Shown here: positions 27,635-37,700 of the stretch, piece after piece
Layout: each line of letters starts with the position of its first letter
How positions within the stretch are numbered: position 1 is the first letter of the stretch
Virus record (IMG/VR): IMGVR_UViG_3300027872_000005
Location: 1 to 63,150 of that record
DNA: 63,150 nucleotides
Origin: a virus
Direction: 5' to 3' (one strand)
Translations under genes and position numbers: made by a program
The notes under the pieces: generated by a model
The model's input: only the letters and a program-made list of their open reading frames with translations
Databases searched by the model: none
What the model was told of the DNA's origin: nothing

Positions 27635-28285
27635 ATGGCCGTACCCGTCTTTGAGAGCAAAACGCTTACGGAGTTTGATACCGAAACCACGTCGCCGACT
27701 TTTGATATGCCGGCGACGCGGCCTGATGATGATCTCTATATTGCGCTATTGTACGCTGACGGCAACAGTTCGTATTCCAGTCCACCGGGTAACTGGACAT
27801 CTTTTTACAGTGTAACTCCGGGCGCTGAAGGGCCGCGAATTGCGGGCTATTGGTGGATAGGTGACACGGAGCCTGCAACATATTCCATCACGTCTGGCAA
27901 TGAGAAACAGGCGGGGGTAATCGTCCGGCTTTCAGGGACACACCTGACCGATCCTGTTGATGTCGTAGGAACTGATAGTGGTAACACGGGAGCAACCAAT
28001 CAGTTTGCACCAGATATCACAACGACAGTCGATCTGACCCTTGTCCTTCGTGTGTTGGGCGCTGACAACGTGTTTGTCACGGCCCCCACTACATCAATCC
28101 AGAATGGCGCTACCGCCGGTCCGGGCGGGGTTGGTTATGGGGCCTCACGCGAGACAGGCCCAAACCCGGCAGGCGTGACCGGAACAGCACAGTTCTCGCA
28201 TAGTTCTGCAAAATGGTCATCTGGAACATTCTCTATAAAGGGGCCTGACGCAGGAGCGTTTTCCTTTGGCTCAATTCTGCATTGA
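27635..28285 (+). CDS. Beta-rich tail protein (216 aa)
   Basis: All-beta protein with a jelly-roll-like pattern including PPGNWTSFYS and VIVRLSGT. It is a likely paralogue of the next gene, which has the same length and strand pattern, so the pair probably arose by duplication and forms part of the receptor-binding apparatus. Confidence 0.6.
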   Translation: MAVPVFESKTLTEFDTETTSPTFDMPATRPDDDLYIALLYADGNSSYSSPPGNWTSFYSVTPGAEGPRIAGYWWIGDTEPATYSITSGNEKQAGVIVRLSGTHLTDPVDVVGTDSGNTGATNQFAPDITTTVDLTLVLRVLGADNVFVTAPTTSIQNGATAGPGGVGYGASRETGPNPAGVTGTAQFSHSSAKWSSGTFSIKGPDAGAFSFGSILH

Positions 28286-28296
28286 AGGAGTGAAAA

Positions 28297-28953
28297 ATGG
28301 CTGTTCCAACAATAGCGGCATCAGGTGCCGGTGCGGTTTCCTTCTCTACGGATCTGAATGTTCCCTATCCTGCCGGAATTACTGCCGGAGATTTGCTGTT
28401 CGTTCATACCGTTATTAGCAGTTCCGTGGGAATGAACATTCCGGCTGGATGGACGGAGGTAAGAAATACCGGCGCCACCGATCCACGGGCACAGGTTTTT
28501 CGCAAAATCGCGGATGGCACTGAAACTGGCAACCTTACGATTTCAACAGCTTCCAGCAATACCGTTCGCACCGGCCGTATGCACCGTAGCGATGATGCCG
28601 ATACCATCGAAGCCGTTGTCAACAATACCGGTGCCGGCCGTACTGTTTCGCATCCTGACATCACGACGCTCACCGCTGACAGTCTGGTGTGCATGTTTAC
28701 GGGTATCAGAAACGATGAAGCGGCATTATCATTTACTGGCGAGACAGGTGGCGATCTGACGCTGTTGAACGACTTTCTAACGACGACCGGATCGGATCAG
28801 GCTAATTCGTGTCAAACGGCCGATATGGCTTCTCCTGGGACAATTTCAGGAGGGACGTGGATAAAGCCATTAAGCGACAGTTGGACTCATATCGGCTTCG
28901 CAATTTACCACGCTCAAGTGCCGCTCAGTTCTCTCGGCTCGGTCATGTTTTAA
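28297..28953 (+). CDS. Beta-rich tail protein, paralogue of previous (218 aa)
   Basis: Carries the PAGWTEVRNT motif and ends in SWTHIGFAIYHAQ, similar to small fibre proteins with PAGW-type strands. An AAGGAG ribosome-binding site precedes the start. It resembles the preceding 216-residue product in length and strand order but has diverged strongly. Confidence 0.6.
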   Translation: MAVPTIAASGAGAVSFSTDLNVPYPAGITAGDLLFVHTVISSSVGMNIPAGWTEVRNTGATDPRAQVFRKIADGTETGNLTISTASSNTVRTGRMHRSDDADTIEAVVNNTGAGRTVSHPDITTLTADSLVCMFTGIRNDEAALSFTGETGGDLTLLNDFLTTTGSDQANSCQTADMASPGTISGGTWIKPLSDSWTHIGFAIYHAQVPLSSLGSVMF

Positions 28954-28965
28954 GAGTGGCCAGGC

Positions 28966-29334
28966 ATGGGAAAGGAGATCGAATGGATCATCTTCTACGA
29001 TGACGAAAGTTCGTTTTCATCGGTCGATGGTCCGCCTGGCGAGGCGCCGCGTGATGGCGTCCAGTGCATCGCTGTCGTTGACCGCGGCTGTGGCCATTAC
29101 ATTTTAAGCGAACAAGATTGGTATTGCTGGCACTTCGAGGACGATTGTTGGGTGCCACACGGATGGGCCGGAATGCTGCAATACCTGCGTAAACCGGGCG
29201 TTTTGAAGATTGTTCTTGAGGGATATGCCATCAAGGGCGAACGGCATTACAAGCAGCGCTCAAAGGCCCGGAAAGACCCAAGATTACCGCCTGTCACGGC
29301 TAAACCTCCAAGACAACTGGAGAATACGCCATGA
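28966..29334 (+). CDS. Conserved phage protein (122 aa)
   Basis: Contains IIFYDDESSFSSVDGPPGEAP and WYCWHFEDDCWVPH; I have the impression of a family common beside tail genes in alphaproteobacterial phages, with unknown function. The C-terminus is basic and Pro-rich. It overlaps the next gene by four bases (ATGA). Confidence 0.6.
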   Translation: MGKEIEWIIFYDDESSFSSVDGPPGEAPRDGVQCIAVVDRGCGHYILSEQDWYCWHFEDDCWVPHGWAGMLQYLRKPGVLKIVLEGYAIKGERHYKQRSKARKDPRLPPVTAKPPRQLENTP

Positions 29335-31703
29335 CTGCGATGAATCCCATTACCGAGCAAGAATTTTACCGCATTCGCGATGATACGACTGCTGCGGACC
29401 CCGGCACACCAAATTGGATATCGACGGAAAATCAGGCCACTCGCACGGTCATCGATGTCGATACGCCCTTCCGTATCCGGTTCGTCACTGCAAATAGTGG
29501 CGATGCCAATGCTAATTCGGCGTTCCAGCTCAGGATGGAAAAAAATGGGACGGGCGGCTTCCTTGAAGTCACAACGGTCTCAGCGAATGGCGCACAAGCC
29601 GCTGCCGTCAGTTCCAGCGCCGATGCCACGGTATTAACCACCGGGAATTTTCAGCTTTCGGCTGGTACTGGCACGGCGGCCAACGGTGAATATTCAGAGG
29701 ATGGGATCTCTGACGCCAATATGGGCCAAGGCGCCTACATCGAGGTCGAGTTTGGCGTCACCATACCGGCCGCAGATGTCGCTGACGCCGATACCCTTGA
29801 TTTCCGCGTCTATTATGATGGAAGTGCGTTCAACAACTACGACACCAACGCCACCGCGATTGTTGAGGTCAATAAGGTTGTCGGATTATCGGTCGGAGCC
29901 TCTGCAGGCGTCGCAACCGCGACAGCGTTAAGCGGTTCCATCGGTGCATCCTTGGGCGTCGGAACGGCTGTCGCCAAGATCGACATCCTTGGCGTGTCGG
30001 CGGGTGTAGCTTCTGTAACGGGTCTTTCCGGTTCAATTGCCGCATCTCTTGGTGTCGCAACGGCCGTTGCAAAGATCGATATTCTCGGCGTGTCGTCTGG
30101 TGTTGCGGCTGTCACCGGTAAATCAGGCTCGATTGCCTCTGCGGCGGGTGTCGCAACGGTTGCCGGTGAAGCCGCAGGTCCGGCAAGTCTCGCTGCATCG
30201 GCAGGTGTCGCGACGGTTCTTGGCTTGTCCGGTTCCATCGGTGCATCCTTGGGCGTCGGAACGGCTGTCGCCAAAACGGACGTTGAAGGTATTGCAGCCG
30301 GTGTAGCGACCGTCACAGGCCTGTCAGGCTCGATTGGCGCATCGATCGGCAAGGCGGTCGTCCTTAGCTACAGCGACCAACAGAGCGGTTTCCTGCTTGG
30401 CCACAAGGCATTCGCGGAAGTCGGATTCAGTGGTGATGGAGCGTTTGCGGAAGCGGCGGGTGCCGTCTCTGTTGCTGCTTCGGCAGGCGTCGCCACGGTC
30501 GCGGGCCTATCGGGGTCAATTGCTCAATCGGCAGGTGTTGCAACCGCTGTCGCCAAAATAGACATCCTTGGCGTTTCGGCGGGCGTAGCTGCCGTTATCG
30601 GTAAATCAGGCTCGATTGCCTCTGCGGCGGGTGTTGCAACGGTTTCCGGTGAAGCTGAAGGTCCGGCAAGTCTCGCTGCATCGGCAGGTGTTGCAACTGT
30701 ACTAGGATTGAGCGGTTCAATAGCTTCTGCGGCAGGTGCGGGAACTGTCACCAGCCTTTCCGGTTCCATTGGCGCCTCGTTGGGTGTTGCAACGGCTGTC
30801 GCCAAGATCGATATTCTCGGTGTTTCAGCCGGCTTGGCTACCGCTACGGGCCTGTCCGGTTCCATCGCTGCCTCTGCAGGTGTTGGAACGGCTGCTGCCA
30901 AGATCGACATCCTTGGTGTTTCAGCCGGCGTGGCCACGGCTATCGGTCTTTCTGGCTCGATCGGTGCGTCGATCGGCAAGGCGGTCGTCCTTAGCTACAG
31001 CGACCAACAGAGCGGTTTCCTGCTTGGCCATAAGGCATTCGCGGAAACCGCCTTCAGTGGTGATGGAGCGGTTTCAGCAGAAGCAGCGGTTATTGGCGTT
31101 TCGGCTGGTGTTGCAACGGTCCTTGGTCTGAGTGGTTCGATTGCCGCATCCCTTGGTGTCGCCGCGGTTTCTGGTATAGCCGAAGGGGTCGGGGGCGTCG
31201 GCGCTTCTGCAGGTGTAGCAACCGCTCTTGGTTTGTCCGGTTCGATCGCGGTTTCAACCGGTGTTGCCACGGTTGCCGGTGTCGGTGCTGCGGCTGGCAG
31301 TGTCGCGGCGGCGGCAGGTGTTGCCACCGCTCTTGGCTTGTCCGGCTCGGTCGCGATTTCAACCGGCGTGGCCACGGTTGCCGGTGTTAGTCCTGTGCTT
31401 AGTGTCGCGGTGGCAGCGGGCTCGTCAACCGTTTTGGGCATTTCGCCACCGATTGCCGGTCAGATCATCATACCGGGCGGCGGCGGAATCGGTGTAGGAG
31501 GGACAACCAGGCGCAGGCGGCCAAAATACCGGCAGCCGGAATATTACGACCGGTGGGAGGAATACGAGAAGCAAAAGCGCCGCGCCAAAGGCTTGGACGA
31601 TGATCTCGATGAGGAACAACAGCGACTTGCTCAAATCTTCCGGGAAGATGAGGAAATCGTTGCAATGCTGGCTTCAACGATTGTTCATGGGATATTGGAA
31701 TGA
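29331..31703 (+). CDS. Repeat-rich tail protein (790 aa)
   Basis: Residues 1-185 are a beta-sandwich-like head. Residues about 186-705 are built from more than twenty copies of a short repeat (core SAGVATVTGLSGSI and variants GVATAVAKIDILGV), expected to form a beta-solenoid. A non-repeat insert (GKAVVLSYSDQQSGFLLGHK) occurs twice, at 30342-30419 and 30969-31046. The copies differ at one base and are 627 bases apart, so a block was duplicated recently. The C-terminus (about 720-790) is Arg/Lys/Glu-rich and helical. A related repeat occurs in the 635-residue protein at 40851. Confidence 0.65.
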   Translation: MTAMNPITEQEFYRIRDDTTAADPGTPNWISTENQATRTVIDVDTPFRIRFVTANSGDANANSAFQLRMEKNGTGGFLEVTTVSANGAQAAAVSSSADATVLTTGNFQLSAGTGTAANGEYSEDGISDANMGQGAYIEVEFGVTIPAADVADADTLDFRVYYDGSAFNNYDTNATAIVEVNKVVGLSVGASAGVATATALSGSIGASLGVGTAVAKIDILGVSAGVASVTGLSGSIAASLGVATAVAKIDILGVSSGVAAVTGKSGSIASAAGVATVAGEAAGPASLAASAGVATVLGLSGSIGASLGVGTAVAKTDVEGIAAGVATVTGLSGSIGASIGKAVVLSYSDQQSGFLLGHKAFAEVGFSGDGAFAEAAGAVSVAASAGVATVAGLSGSIAQSAGVATAVAKIDILGVSAGVAAVIGKSGSIASAAGVATVSGEAEGPASLAASAGVATVLGLSGSIASAAGAGTVTSLSGSIGASLGVATAVAKIDILGVSAGLATATGLSGSIAASAGVGTAAAKIDILGVSAGVATAIGLSGSIGASIGKAVVLSYSDQQSGFLLGHKAFAETAFSGDGAVSAEAAVIGVSAGVATVLGLSGSIAASLGVAAVSGIAEGVGGVGASAGVATALGLSGSIAVSTGVATVAGVGAAAGSVAAAAGVATALGLSGSVAISTGVATVAGVSPVLSVAVAAGSSTVLGISPPIAGQIIIPGGGGIGVGGTTRRRRPKYRQPEYYDRWEEYEKQKRRAKGLDDDLDEEQQRLAQIFREDEEIVAMLASTIVHGILE
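30342..31046 (+). repeat. Internal duplication in the 790-residue protein gene
   Basis: The 78-base stretches 30342-30419 and 30969-31046 are identical except for one base, within a longer block of similar repeats offset by 627 bases (209 codons, in frame). This indicates a recent in-frame duplication or gene conversion. Confidence 0.85.
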
Positions 31704-34700
31704 GCCTCACATCCTGTCTGAAAAAGCTCGAAAAAACCGTGTCGGCCGAAGACGCTGTGCGGGTCCAGTCGATTTACGGCGAATTGACCGAAGCCGTGAT
31801 GAGCGCCAACGAAGCGGCCATCGAGGCCGTTAATCGCGTACTGGCCGAAGCCAAGACAGAGCGCCTGGAGATTGTCGCCAAGATCGAGAAGGCCGGCGGC
31901 GTGGTGAAACCGGAAGCCGATCTTCTCGGTGAAACAGAGGCAGACGAAGGCAAGATCGAGGATTTCGGCGAGGTCATTGAGGGTGCCAGGAAGCACCTTG
32001 CCAGCGAACTAAGCTCGAAATTAAGCGACACAGAGATTAATGTTGTTGTTGAACCGCTGAGCAAGAGCTTTCCGCGGCCCAATTACGTCAAGCTGGCCGA
32101 GGAAGGTGTGCCCGGCAAAACACTCGCCTATGTGGCGCTGTTCCGTTCGGAGATCCCGCACAAGCCACGACAGCCTTACAAGGTCAAACGTTGGGGCGAG
32201 CAAGTCGAGACGATGCGAAAATTCGCCAGCGATATGCTCAGTGGCGATGCAGAGCTTATGGAGCGCGTCGAAAAGGGACTGTCCGAATCGAGCTTCGAAC
32301 ATTCTTTCGCGTGGACCGCCGAGGCGATCAAGGGCATCCCGGCAGACAAGATCGAACGCGCCGCTGATATTCGCGTCAAGTCCGGTGAATATTCGGTCTT
32401 CGCTGGTGTGCGATATGACCCGGCCAAGCTGCTCTATTTCGTCGAGAAGCGGCGCGGTATGCCCTACCAGAGTGGCGGCTACCGGATCGACCGAGCAGAA
32501 GCCCATAGCGAGACGCTTGAAGGTGCCATTAAAAAAGGCACCGAGATCGCCCAGCAGATGGTCGAGCATGAAGGCGGCACCCAAAGCAAAGAGCGTTCCA
32601 AATATACCGATGTCAGGCTTTACCGGGATGTTGCTACCAAGAAGTTCTATATCGCCTTCAAGGTGCGCAGCACGATTATCAGGGTCAAAGACGGCTTCGA
32701 GAGTTCGAAAGCCGCCCGTGAATATCGCAACGAAAACCGTGATGAAATCCAGCAGATCATCGACGATCTGCGCCGTGGTCCGCGCGAGCGCCTTGAAACC
32801 AACGAACCACGCGCCGGCCTTGACCGACGCGAAGGCGATATTACGCCCGAGATATTCTCCGAGAGCTTCGGTTTCCGTGGTGTCCAGTTTGGCAATTACG
32901 TTGAAGGGCCTCGCCGGCAAGCCGATCTGAACCGCGCCTATGACGCTCTGTTTGACCTCGCGGACGCTGTTGGTGTCCCGCCCCGGGCATTGTCGCTCAA
33001 CGGCTCCCTTGGCCTTGCATTCGGCGCACGGGGCCGTGGTGGCAAGAATGCGGCGGCAGCACATTTTGAGCCCGGGGAGATTGCGATCAATCTGACCAAG
33101 GGGGCTGGACCCGGGTCACTGGCCCACGAATGGATGCACGGCGTCGATAACTATTTTGCCCGTCAGGACAAGGCTGGCGGATTTATGAGCGAGCGGCATC
33201 GTGCTCCTGGCGCTAAAGGGCCGGTCAGGGATGAGGTTTACAAGGCGTGGCGCGGTATTGAGAAAGTCGTTGGAGAAGGAAGTTTCAGCGAACGCTCGCT
33301 TGAGCAGGATAAAGCGCGTTCCAAACCATATTTCAGCACAACGATCGAAAAGGTTGCCCGTTCCTTCGAGCGCTATGTCATCGACAAGCTCAACGAGAAA
33401 AAGATCCGGAACGACTATCTTGCCAACATCGATCTGTCCGGCGGCGCCTATCCGACAAACAAGGAAATGGATGATGGCATCCGCGCTGCCTACGACAAGC
33501 TGTTTAAGGCGCTGAAAACCGAAGAGACGGCGGAAGGCAATGTGCGTCTGTATTCGGCATCGGTCGCCTCACCAGCGCAAAACTTCTATTCCGGGCTGTT
33601 GAAAGCCGTGGAAGAGGCCAAGCTGACCGAGGGTACTTCGGAACAATGGTTGGGTTATTTTTACACTGCGGCCCATAAGAAAACCAAAGCTCTGCGAGAC
33701 GAGAAAAACCGGCCAACCGGAAAAACTAAAGAGATTGATATACCGGCCACATCGCCAATCCCCGGCGTCACACTAGAGGAAATGGAGTGGATTGGTCTTC
33801 TCGACTGGCTGAAACAGCAGAAAGGCCCGCTGACACGGGATGCCGTCGCCGACTTCGTGTATGCCAATCTGGTTGATGTGCAGGAAGTTGTGAAAGGGGA
33901 GCCTAGCAAACTAGGTCGCATTGAGGCTTTGCCAAACGGAAAATTCATTGTTTGGGAAGCTGGCGGTGTCAAACGGGTTTTCGACACGCGCCAAGATGCT
34001 GAGTATGAGCTAAAACGGTTTCGAGAAGGATACCCCGATAGCGAATCCAGAACCAAATTTCCCTCCTACCAAACACCGGGCGGCAAGAACTACCGCGAGT
34101 TGCTGCTGACGCTGCCGACCAATCGAGCTGACGTTTATCATTTTATCCGCGAACACCCGGAAGGGTTTGAGGTAGTCCGCGCCACAGATGGCGTCGAGGA
34201 AGTCAGGCAGCAATTTCTAAAACGCGCCAACGCTGAAAAATATGTTGAACGTGCCAACACCCACAATATGGGTGGGCAATTTAGAGAACCCACTTACACC
34301 GGCGGCCATTTCGGCAACACACCCAACGTCATTGCCCATATCCGCTTCAACGAACGGGTCGTAGACGGCAAGAAAATCCTGTTCATCGAGGAAATCCAGT
34401 CTGATTGGCACCAGAAGGGGCGGAAGACGGGGTATAAAACATCTGATCGTCTGATTGATGGGCATGACTATAATTGGTGGAACAGGCAATCGCAAAACAT
34501 ATTGAACCAAGGTTCAGAATATAGGATTGCCCACAGTGAGGAATACACACAGGCGCTTAGAAATCGTGATTTACTCGCCGGCAACCCCGATGAAGTCCCC
34601 AATGCCCCGTTCAAGACCACATGGCCCACCTTGGCCATGAAACGCATGATCAAATACGCCGCCGACAATGGCTTCGACCAAATCGCATGGACAACGGGGG

Positions 34701-37700
34701 ACATGCAGAACGCGCGGTATCCGGATGAACTCAGGAAAGTCGTGACCAGCCTTTCATGGCGGCCAGAAGTACGCAGACCATCGAGCGTTGAGGGTCAGAT
34801 TGTCAGGATTGTCACCACCATCCAGAAGGATTTAGATGCCGCTCCCATGAGATTCGCGGTCGAGCCTAATGGTGTGATTTCCGCAGCAATGCCGGAAAGA
34901 GCGAAAGGCAAGCACATCGAGGAATTGGTCGGCAAGGAAATGGCCGACCAGATTATGGCGGAGCCGTCTGGTGTCATCGATGCCGAGGACTTCGTGATCG
35001 GCGGCGAGGGCATGAGGGGTTTCTACGACAAGATACTGCGCTCTGCCGCCAACAAGATCGGCAAGAAGTTCGGGGCCAAGACAGGGACGGTAGGACTTCC
35101 CGGAGAATACGAAATTTACCAAGACGTTAAAAGCGGGCTTTGGTTTATTGACGAAGCCGATGTTGACGCAGCCGAAGGGATGAACTCCGGTATAACAACA
35201 TACGAAACAGAGATCGATGCAAGGGAGGCATTGAAAAAATATCAAGGACCGAACGTCGAAGTTTGGTCCCTACCCATCACCGACGAATTGCGTGAAGCGG
35301 TCAGTTCCGGCGGCCTGCCAATGTTCCAGAGCCGCCGGCTGACGCCTGCCGCACAGGCCGCCAAGCCGCTGATCGAGGAAAAGGTGATCGAGATCATCCG
35401 GCGCATGACCGATGGGCTCGAAATCCAGCTTCACCCTGACTGGATCGAGGCCGGCAATTACGTCGCACTCGAAGGCTCCGGTGGAGGCACTGTAGCGGGC
35501 GGTTTTGCTGATAAAATACAGGGAATTATCGGCATTGCGATGTCGTCTGAAGCAAGTCCGACCGAAGCGGCGTTTCACGAAGGCTGGCACTTCAATGAGG
35601 ATTTTATGACGCCGCGCGAGAAGGTGTTGATGAAGTTGGAATTGCCACGGCTGCGCAGAATCGTCCTGAATCACTATCCTTCTTTGGGAGATCGGCCAAT
35701 CGGGGAAGTCATTGGTCAGATTTCCGATAATGAGATCATCGCTTATGCCGGCGCCTACCACATGCAGCGTGGTCTTGTCGGTGTCCATATCGGCATTCGC
35801 CGGTTCTTCGATCGCATGGCCCGGATGTTCCGGCAGATCCGCAATGCCATGCGCGGTCTTGGCTTCAATACCGCCGAAGACATATTTGATATTGCCGAGA
35901 CCGGCAAAATGAAAACCCGCGCAACACCAGCCAAAAGACGCCAATTGGCGCGTGATATGTACCGGGCCACGGGAACTACCGAGCCACAATATTCCGCCAG
36001 GCGTCGGCCAAAGACAGATCCAAAGGCTTCGTTTGAGGCAGCGGAGGATGTTTCGTGGGTGATGCGCCGCCTGTTGCGCGGCAATAAATCGATCTTGGGC
36101 ATGACCTACCCGGAATTTATCACCGACAAGGGCATCATGCGGCAGAAAACTCAGGATCGAATGAACAGCGTCAAACGGCAGCAGCGGGCGATCGAGGCAA
36201 GTGGCGGCGTCATCCCGGAATCTCTGGACACCTATCTGGCCGAAGAGAATTATTACGGCAAGGCGGGCGAGCGCCAGACGGCATTCCTGCAAAACCACAT
36301 CGATCCGCTGACCGCCGACATGCGCGAGCGAAACATCACCGGGGTCGAATTGGGCGACTATTTGTATGCTCGTCATGCACCGGAGCGCAATAAAACCATG
36401 CTCGAACGAAATCCGGACATTGAAGACGGATCGGGCATGTCGAACGATGAAGCCGCGCGAATTATGGCTAGGATCGCCAGGGAAGGCCGTACAGGCGATT
36501 TCGAGGCGGTGGCCAAGCGGATAGACCGGATCATTAAAGACACCCGTAAGCGGTATAAGAGAGCCGGCCTGATCAGCAAAGAAGAATACGAACAATGGGA
36601 AGACCGATGGGAGTTTTACGTCCCGCTGCAAGGGTGGGCCGATGAGGCGATTGGCAACGAAGAGACTGAAATTGGTTTCAAAGGCCGCAGTGGCTTCGAT
36701 ATTCGTGGTCTTGAGAGCCAGATGGCGATGGGACGAACCAGCAGGGCCGAAAACCCGATGCTCAATGTGATCATCGCGGCCGAGCGCTCAATCCTTCGCG
36801 CCGAGAAGAACGAAGTTGCACAGACGTTCCTGAAGATGGTCCGGACATATCCCAACAAGACGCTTTGGCGGATTTATACCGGCAAACCGGAAAAAAGACT
36901 GAATAAGGATACTGGTTTGATCGAAACCTTTTGGGTGCCGCCTTGGGAAAAGACGCCTGATAATGTCGTTTCCGCCAAGGTCAATGGCGAGGTCAAATGG
37001 ATTCAGATTTATCATCCCGGAGTTTACCGGGGCATGAAGATGCTCGGCACCGACAACTTCAACGATGTTATCGCGACGTTCGGGATGCTCAACCGCTATC
37101 TGAGCCGGGTCAATACCTCGCTCAATCCGGGGTTCATTGTGCGCAACTTCGCCAGGGATCTGCAGACCGCGATGATCCATCTTGGCGAGCAAGATATCCG
37201 CTTCATCCGTCTCAAGGTTTTAAGGGACGTACCGGCAGCGATCCGGGGTGTGTTTGGTGGATTGAAGGGCAAGCGGGACACCAAATGGCAAAAGCATTTC
37301 GAGGAATTTGCTGTCAAGGCCGGCGGCAAGGTTTCGTATTTCGATATGGATTCCCTCGAAAACAAAACCCGCAAGATCAAAATGGCCCTAGAGGAAGGCA
37401 ATTTTTATCGTGCTTTCAAATGGACGTGGGATTTGGTTGACCAGATCAACGGCGCGGTCGAAAACGGTGTCCGCCTGGCGGCCTATGTCAATCTGGTGAA
37501 GCCGGTCAGTGAGGGCGGGGGAGGCCAGACCATGGCTAAAGCCGCATCCTTCGGCCGCAACATGACCGTGAATTTCAATCGCAAGGGCGAGTGGGGTCCA
37601 ACGGGCAATGCGCTCTACCTGTTCTACAATGTCGGCATTAACGGACCGGCGCGAATGTTTCAGTTTATGAGGCGCGAACCGGCCAAGGCGGCAAAATATT

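Noticed and set aside
29886-31450. Possible CRISPR-like or diversity-generating repeat array
   Set aside because: Repeats are in frame and encode a protein solenoid; there are no spacers, no reverse transcriptase and no template repeat.
35270-36631. Long open frame on the minus strand (453 codons) inside the giant polyvalent gene
   Set aside because: Antisense to a well-supported 2367-residue protein with clear domains; no ribosome-binding site or recognisable product.
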